This document shows, one piece after another, positions 12,759 through 13,499 of a stretch of 13,499 nucleotides of DNA. The stretch spans positions 1-13,499 of the forward strand of contig NZ_JBGCDL010000227.1 in assembly GCF_045105435.1 (NCBI RefSeq). The letters are read 5' to 3'. The notes under the pieces are model-generated. The model saw only the letters and a program-made list of their open reading frames with translations, ran no database searches and was not told the DNA's origin. The stretch is from Kordia sp045105435 (lineage in GTDB: Bacteria; Bacteroidota; Bacteroidia; Flavobacteriales; Flavobacteriaceae). The position numbers and the translations under genes are program-made. Position 1 is the stretch's first letter. Every line of letters starts with the position of its first letter.

Positions 12759-13499
12759 ATGATACATATCAATTGTGATGTCGGAGAAGGTGTACACAAT
12801 GAGGAAATCCTTATGCCGTACCTAAACGCGTGTAATATTGCGTGTGGTGGACATGCAGGAGATGTAGAAACCATGCATGAAGTAGTTGCATTGGCAAAAA
12901 AGTATCAAGTAGAAATTGGCGCGCATCCTTCGTATCCTGATCGGGAAAATTTTGGACGTATTTCTGTAGATATGGCTTCCGCCGAATTCATTAAAACGAT
13001 ACAGCAACAAATCACAAATCTAGAAGAAATAGCCGCTTTACATGCTACAAAAATTACACATATAAAACCACATGGAGCATTGTACAATGATGTTGCAAAA
13101 AGCGAAGAAAAAGCACAACTTTTTTTAAAGGCAATTTCAAAATATAAAGATAAATATAAGCTCTACATTCCATATAATTCTGTGGTTGAAACGATCGCTT
13201 TGCAACAAAATTTCAAGGTCATGTATGAAGCGTTTGCAGATCGAAATTACAATGACGACTTAACACTCGTTTCGCGTAAAAAAGACAATGCTGTTTTAAC
13301 CAAAATAGGGGAGATTATTCCACATGTTTCTACACTTAAAAATGAACAAAAAGTACTGACAATTTCAAAACAAAAACGTATCTTGAAATCAGATACATTT
13401 TGTGTGCATTCTGATACGGTATCTGCAATTGAAATTGTACAACAATTACACACACATTTTAATGCTGAAAGCGAAGTTGAACACGCTAAATTTCCTAAC
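12759..13499 (+). CDS. pxpA: 5-oxoprolinase subunit PxpA (LamB/YcsF family), 3' end outside the window
   Basis: The frame starts at ATG 12759 and stays open to the last base (247 codons). The family is usually about 245-255 aa, so only the last few residues and the stop should be missing. Family motifs appear in order: MIHINCDVGEG, NIACGGHAGD, IGAHPSYPDRENFGR, HIKPHGALYND, EAFADRNYNDD and CVHSDT. PxpA works with PxpB and PxpC in ATP-dependent cleavage of 5-oxoproline (pyroglutamate) to glutamate in the cytoplasm. PxpB and PxpC genes are not in the window and are expected just downstream. The preceding NRAMP-like and DUF2891 genes probably belong to the same pathway. The 205-bp gap upstream contains direct repeats and may include a separate promoter. 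Confidence 0.95.
   Translation, partial: MIHINCDVGEGVHNEEILMPYLNACNIACGGHAGDVETMHEVVALAKKYQVEIGAHPSYPDRENFGRISVDMASAEFIKTIQQQITNLEEIAALHATKITHIKPHGALYNDVAKSEEKAQLFLKAISKYKDKYKLYIPYNSVVETIALQQNFKVMYEAFADRNYNDDLTLVSRKKDNAVLTKIGEIIPHVSTLKNEQKVLTISKQKRILKSDTFCVHSDTVSAIEIVQQLHTHFNAESEVEHAKFPN

Noticed and set aside
12614..13453. Several minus-strand open frames across the pxpA region
   Set aside because: They lie antisense to pxpA, whose family motifs are unmistakable on the plus strand.

Overview
The window looks like a chromosomal segment of an AT-rich Flavobacteriaceae-type Bacteroidota; Kordia or a close relative is my guess from gene style, not a proof. Supporting signs are A-rich leaders instead of clear Shine-Dalgarno sites, TAnnTTTG-like -7 elements, a TPR sensor kinase paired with a LytTR response regulator, GG-leader peptides of the Bacteroidota class I lanthipeptide-like type, and a GGGCGT...ACGC intergenic repeat of a kind I associate with flavobacterial genomes. 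No tRNA, rRNA, CRISPR array or transposase was seen.

Layout. 1-705: 3' part of a YifB/ComM-type AAA ATPase, closed by a hairpin terminator. 814-3870: an unrecognised 188-aa protein, a TPR sensor histidine kinase and its LytTR response regulator, closely spaced and probably co-transcribed. 3871-4237: gene-free, with a structured repeat element. 4238-6083: an unrecognised 144-aa protein and a class 3 lipase-fold protein without a signal peptide, ending in a strong terminator. 6292-8676: a four-TM membrane protein fused to a LytTR DNA-binding domain, then three intact Cys-rich GG-leader peptide genes and a fourth that has lost its start codon. 8846-10021 (minus): an exported Rossmann-fold epimerase-like lipoprotein. 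10201-13499: a DUF2891 lipoprotein, an NRAMP-fold transporter lacking the metal-binding signature, and PxpA (5-oxoprolinase subunit A, running off the window end).

The most interesting unit is 6190-8676. Three pairs of an 11-bp direct repeat (consensus TTCRTCACAAA, half-site starts 20, 21 and 20 bp apart) lie upstream of the membrane LytTR gene, of peptide 1 and of peptide 2. This is the geometry expected of a LytTR-family binding site. At both peptide promoters the second half-site begins exactly 37 bp before a TAATATTG box. I infer that the membrane LytTR protein senses a signal, controls itself and switches on the peptide genes, a single-polypeptide analogue of the LytTR bacteriocin-control systems of streptococci. 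No modification enzyme or exporter lies in the window, so these would have to be encoded elsewhere.

A second point of interest is the right-hand operon. The DUF2891/NRAMP-like/PxpA order suggests 5-oxoproline (pyroglutamate) use, and the transporter has replaced both canonical metal-binding motifs (DPGN to GPGT, MPHN to VPYN), which argues for a substrate other than a transition metal.
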